The notes under the pieces are model-generated. The model was given only the letters and a program-made list of their open reading frames with translations, searched no databases and was not told the DNA's origin. The position numbers were made by a program, and so were the translations under genes. From positions 248,001 through 312,000 of the forward strand of contig JASJOG010000194.1 in NCBI GenBank assembly GCA_030142905.1: 64,000 bases of DNA, given 5' to 3'. Positions 60,079-64,000 of the stretch are shown piece by piece (position 1 is the stretch's first letter; every line of letters begins with the position of its first letter). The DNA comes from Heliopora coerulea (taxonomy: Eukaryota; Cnidaria; Anthozoa; Scleralcyonacea; Helioporidae).

Positions 60079-63000
60079 CTGTGCAAAGTACACAAAGTAA
60101 AACGTGAGTTACACTTGCTGTTATTTCGACCAAGCCCCAAGGATTTAAACAATGGACGGAGTCTGATTTCAAGATATTACCCGCTGTTTTCATTTGAAAT
60201 TACCAGCAATCATACGTTATTCGGTCTTGATTACCCGGGGAACGTACGTAATCCAAGAGAGGGCTTTTGGACCAAACCTCAGTCATCATCTACTTAGCTT
60301 ACTGCCGCTGTTGTAGCATGTAAACCAGGACGAAACACTGGGAACAAACTTCAATCAGCCAGCGGACTGTCGCCATGATATAGTACGCAAACCCGGATGA
60401 AACATTGGAACCAAACGTCAGTCTACAGTAGAATGGTCAGATGACAGCCGCCATGATGTAGTACATAAACCTAGACGAAACATTAGGACCAAGCTTCAGT
60501 TTACAGGATGGTCAACTGACAGCCGCCATGATGTAGTAAGTGAACTAAAAGAAAACCTGATCAAAGTTCAGTCTCCAGTTGGTTGTCAGTTGACTACCGC
60601 CATGTTGTAGTAAGAGAACTTAGAGAAAACATCGAGGTCAAACTGCAGTCTATTTTTGGTATGGCCAATTGATTGCCGCCATGATGTAGTAAGTGAACTA
60701 AAAGAAAACGATATGGAAATTCAGTCTACATTTGGTAGCCAGTTGATTACCACCATGTTGTAGTACGTAAACCTGGAAAAAACACCGAGACCAAATTTCC
60801 GTCCACAATTGGTAGCCAGATGATTCCTACCATGTTTTCGTATGTAAACCCACGGAAACATTGGAACTAAACCTCAATGTACAGCTGATAGCCAGTTGAT
60901 TTCCGCCATGTTGAAGTAACTGCACTAAGAGAAAACATCGAGACCGAATTTCAGTCTACGGTTGGAATGGCCAGTTGATTGCCGCCATGTAGTAGAAAGT
61001 GAACTAAGTGAAAATATTGAGACCAAACTTCAGTTTACAGTTGATAGCCAGTTGACTGCCGCCACGTCGTAACAAGTGAACTAAGAGAAAACATCGATAT
61101 CAAACTTCAGTGTGTGCAGTTGGAGAAAAACTTCAATCAACAGTGGATAGCCAGCTGACGGCTGCCATGTTGTAGTATTTGAACCTGGAGGAAGCACTGC
61201 GACCAAACGTCAGTGAACTGTATCTTGCAAAGTAACAAGTTAGGTTCATTAGAAAATTTCTTCTCCAAATAGTTGCACAAGCCCTTTGAAAACCATTTAC
61301 GTGAATGTTTACCGTGTTTAAGTGAGTCTAAACAACAGCATTAGCAGCGGCAACAACAAGATCGACAACAACAACAACAACAATAACGACAACAACTATC
61401 AAAGCAGGAACAACAACAACAATGACAACAACAACAACAACAATGACAACAACGACAATAAACAACAACAGCAACAGCGGCAACAACAACAGCAACAGCG
61501 ACGGCAACAACAACAGCAACAGCGACAGCAACAACAATAAAAACAACAACAGCAACAATAATAAAAACAGCAACAACAATAACAACAACAACAACAACAA
61601 CAACAGCAACAATAACAACAACAACAGTAACAACAATAACAACAACAACAACAGTAACAACAACAACAACCAACAACAACTATAACTACTGCAGCAGCAA
61701 CAATAGCAACAACAATAAACAACAACAACGGCAACAGCAATTTACACATTTACCTGGCTACGTAATCCAAAGATGTCCATGTAGAGAAGTCAGCATTGGG
61801 CATTCCTTTCCGGTTCATTGGCGTGTCCAAGGTCATCCTGCATTAGTAGTAAGAACATCATATTAAATAGGAATGTGCTGGATGCGGATATCGGTATCCG
61901 TAAATACTAGCTATCTGGCAATATTTAGTAAATCTTTACCAGATTTGCTTCTAGATAGTGTTGGGGTTTTTGGAAATCAGAAACTCGGTGGGAAGAAAGT
62001 GCTTCGAAGGGTCTCGGTAAGCAGTTGGTGCTAACAGCTTAAAAGTTTCAAAGACGTTTCTGGTTTAAAACCTTAAAAGGCCATAAAAACTTGTCCCTAC
62101 GTGCACATTTGATCCCAATATCAAACCGAGTTGATAACAAACATACTAAACAACTACGGCATTTCTTTTTTAAATTATACCTTGCTGCTTCCTTTCCCTG
62201 ATATGAAAATGTACAACTATATGTTTCCTGATAATCTGCCATCCAATTTGCTTAGAGTGAACTTCCGATCATTGACCTTTCAGGGTTAGAGTTCATGTTG
62301 GGGTTATGGTTATGTTCAGGAGTTTGGGAAAAAGTTGGTTGTATTAGAAAATAAAAAACATTTCCCCTAATAACAGAAAGTCGATCTCTTCCAACGTATC
62401 ATTCCTCATCAACGTTGCTCATTCCTCATGATTTTACCAATATAAGGTAAAGTGAAAGCGAAGTGTCTTTATTTATACTGGATAAACCTATCAGCTACCT
62501 TAGCTGTCCACCCCAGAGCTCCAATAAGGGCCACCCCTCATGGGTTCAGTGTCTCTACAAGAAGAAACCGGAGTACCTGAAGAAAACCTGCGATGCTTGG
62601 TAGAGTCAAACTGGATTGCATTTACCTTGGTCACATGTGACCAAGGTAACTTTAATCAGATTAATGAAAGATGCTGGAATCAAATCTTAGTCACAGTGGT
62701 GAGGGACACGTGCATTACCATTGTGCCACCAGCATCCCCAATATGATTTCCGCGCACACACAATTTAGGTCCCCCCAACCTTTCACCAGCGACGAAGTTG
62801 AAACTGGGGCGGAAGCCAATGGAAGGAGAAACCGACAGAAGGAATGGTCTGCTTCATATTTATGTAATGCTTCCACTTTCGTGGGCTGTGTCTCAACGAA
62901 AACAAAATAGTTAGGGCTTCTCTTTACGTTTCTGCCTCCAACGCTGGTAAAAATCTAACCTGGGAGTCTCCAGTACGCAATCAATCGTTCAGCTTGTGTC

Positions 63001-63164
63001 CCATGCAGGCTGATAAAATCCGATATTAATAGTAGATTGAAAGAAGGCCACTCACGGTAGGATAGCAACAGTGACAGCATTCGATGGCAGCCCACTCTTG
63101 TTCTGAGCCAAACTTTTCGTTAATTGATGAACAGCAGCTTTGGACATGCCGTAGCCCAACATTC
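59958..63164 (-). CDS. QDPR: Quinoid dihydropteridine reductase, C-terminal three exons
   Basis: QDPR regenerates tetrahydrobiopterin from quinonoid dihydrobiopterin with NADH, supporting aromatic amino acid hydroxylases in the cytosol. Three exons join in phase: 63164-63056, 61837-61754 and 60078-59958, giving the last 103 residues. Exon a has [19 protein letters not shown] with the SDR Tyr-x-x-x-Lys pair. Exon b has [18 protein letters not shown], a QDPR signature. Exon c has [19 protein letters not shown] and ends LLKD before the stop. A CTAATGAC branch-point-like sequence lies before the first acceptor (CGTGTCGTAG). The N-terminal NADH-binding part (about 140 residues by comparison with the 244-residue human protein) must lie beyond 64000. 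Introns carry satellites. Confidence 0.88.
60330..61200. repeat. 76-bp satellite, about 11 copies, in the last QDPR intron
   Basis: A CCGCCATG(A/T)TGTAGTA motif recurs every 75-79 bp (near 60446, 60521, 60596, 60675, 60750, 60826, 60903, 60979, 61058). Units also share AAACTTCAGTCTACAG-like and CAGTTGA-like parts and are moderately diverged. Confidence 0.85.
61330..61745. repeat. CAA trinucleotide microsatellite
   Basis: About 400 bp made almost entirely of CAA/AAC with occasional G or T. It is open in all three frames on one strand or the other (Gln/Asn/Thr or Leu/Val/Cys runs), which produces several spurious ORFs. It is intronic, 10 bp or less from the QDPR exon donor at 61753. Confidence 0.95.
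61754..61837 (-). CDS. QDPR: QDPR penultimate exon
   Basis: 84 nt, 27 full codons flanked by split ones. The joined Pro codon gives [14 protein letters not shown] across the junction, as in known QDPRs. GTAAAT donor. Confidence 0.88.
62440..62745 (-). repeat. tRNA-derived SINE-like element, family C
   Basis: Matches 19435-19740. On the minus strand the head reads GGTGGCACAATGGTAATGCA (A-box-like), followed by a weak B box. A fragment of the same family (63255-63300) lies close by. Confidence 0.6.
63056..63164 (-). CDS. QDPR: QDPR exon with catalytic Tyr/Lys
   Basis: 109 nt beginning with two bases of a Gly codon, then [11 protein letters not shown], and ending VTVAIL plus two bases at a GTGAGT donor. 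Confidence 0.88.
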
Positions 63165-64000
63165 CTACGACACGAAACTCCGAGTCATTAGCACATCTCC
63201 TCAAAAAATGTCAGTTCTCTCACAGCATACAAAATTCATCTAAGTAAATAAGTAAGTACCCTTATTCATGCTGGGTAACCTTATCACCTGTCGGTAAACA
63301 GCAGCAAAGCTTAGAGCAAATAAAAGGTTTGTGTAATACGCAATTGTGCATATTAATATCGAGCACGTGTGAACTATGAGAGTGAAACATCAGCTAAAAG
63401 TTCGTTGTAAGGCACCAAAAGAAAACTAGCTGCCAATTTTTAATTCAGTAATGAGACGGGAATTTTTGCGGTAACGTCATGTTTATTTGAATACCTCATT
63501 TCTGAACATATCGTCACGCCAAGCAACAGAACTCTTAGTTTTTAATTCCTCTGAAAAGGTTTGGTTTTATTTCTCCACTGTAGGTTGTAAAGCAACCTAC
63601 GATATGGCAAAGAAATTCCTTATTGTACAATACCTGATGTTCCACCTAAAGAAGGTTGGGCACCAGTTAATGAAAGAAGTCCATTCCTTATACAACAAAA
63701 AAACAAACATAAACCTAGTTTAGATAAGATTAATTGCAGTATATAAATTATACACTGTATGCTGAAGCCGGTTAAATTTCATTTAACTTTTTAAACCTAT
63801 TTAACTTGATCTTACTCTTTTAAGAACTTTGATGCCATGCTTGCTGAGATAAGGGAAGTCCATACACTTTGCTTAAACATCAAGTCAGCATTCTTTACAA
63901 CATCTGTAGAAAAAGTTTCAAATGTTGGTTCTCTTGACTCATGCCTTTAAAAGCTTTTTTTAATGAAGTTCTGTGAATTTCTGGGCAGCAAAACCTTATT
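63165..64000. other. QDPR intron, right edge of window
   Basis: No further QDPR exon was found, so this is intron up to the edge. A 78-codon plus-strand frame at 63487-63723 has no recognised similarity. Confidence 0.5.

Noticed and set aside
61328..61749. Poly-Leu/Val/Cys and poly-Asn/Gln reading frames
   Set aside because: These are translations of a CAA microsatellite in an intron.

Overview
The window looks like nuclear DNA of an anthozoan cnidarian, most likely a stony coral or close relative. This is inferred from low GC, spliceosomal introns with standard donors and acceptors, dense tRNA-derived repeats, a DSTYK-like GTPase-kinase gene, an intronless class A GPCR and large beta-helix membrane proteins. 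The species cannot be named from sequence alone.

Layout. (1) 11-9965 and 23672-33493 are two copies of one segmental duplication. Each carries a two-exon gene: a small signal-peptide exon, a phase-1 intron of about 1.8 kb, and a 4.5-kb exon encoding a beta-helix ectodomain, a Cys-rich stretch and roughly 9-10 membrane segments. The first copy (gene 1, 1179-7641) has one in-frame TAG. The second (gene 2, 24785-31141) is intact. A third, more diverged paralogue (gene 3, 32771-40627) follows in tandem. An orphan signal-peptide exon of the gene 3 type sits at 9310-9364. (2) Between genes 1 and 2, on the minus strand, lies an eight-exon gene (22713 down to 11118). I reassembled it from splice sites and reading phase as a 996-residue dynamin-like GTPase / protein kinase fusion, related to dual serine/threonine and tyrosine protein kinases. 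(3) 40628-44934 is repeat-rich intergenic DNA. (4) A single-exon rhodopsin-like GPCR lies at 44935-45999. (5) 46000-59957 holds repeats and foldback elements but no gene I can support. (6) The last three exons of quinoid dihydropteridine reductase (QDPR) lie on the minus strand (63164 down to 59958), with satellite and microsatellite DNA in the introns; the 5' part of that gene is beyond the right edge.

The most interesting content is the receptor-like array. Its ectodomain uses GGAIY-type and FxxN-type repeats like those of chlamydial polymorphic outer membrane proteins, fused to a eukaryotic multi-pass membrane module. Genes 2 and 3 differ strongly in the ectodomain but are almost identical over about 2 kb covering the membrane part, the pattern expected from gene conversion. 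Interchangeable phase-1 signal-peptide exons add to the modularity. A surface-recognition role is a hypothesis only.

Repeat biology includes three tRNA-derived SINE-like families, a 177-bp inverted-repeat element in two copies, several long hairpins, a well-formed type I hammerhead ribozyme motif (23604-23649, minus) and three decayed hammerhead-like cores.
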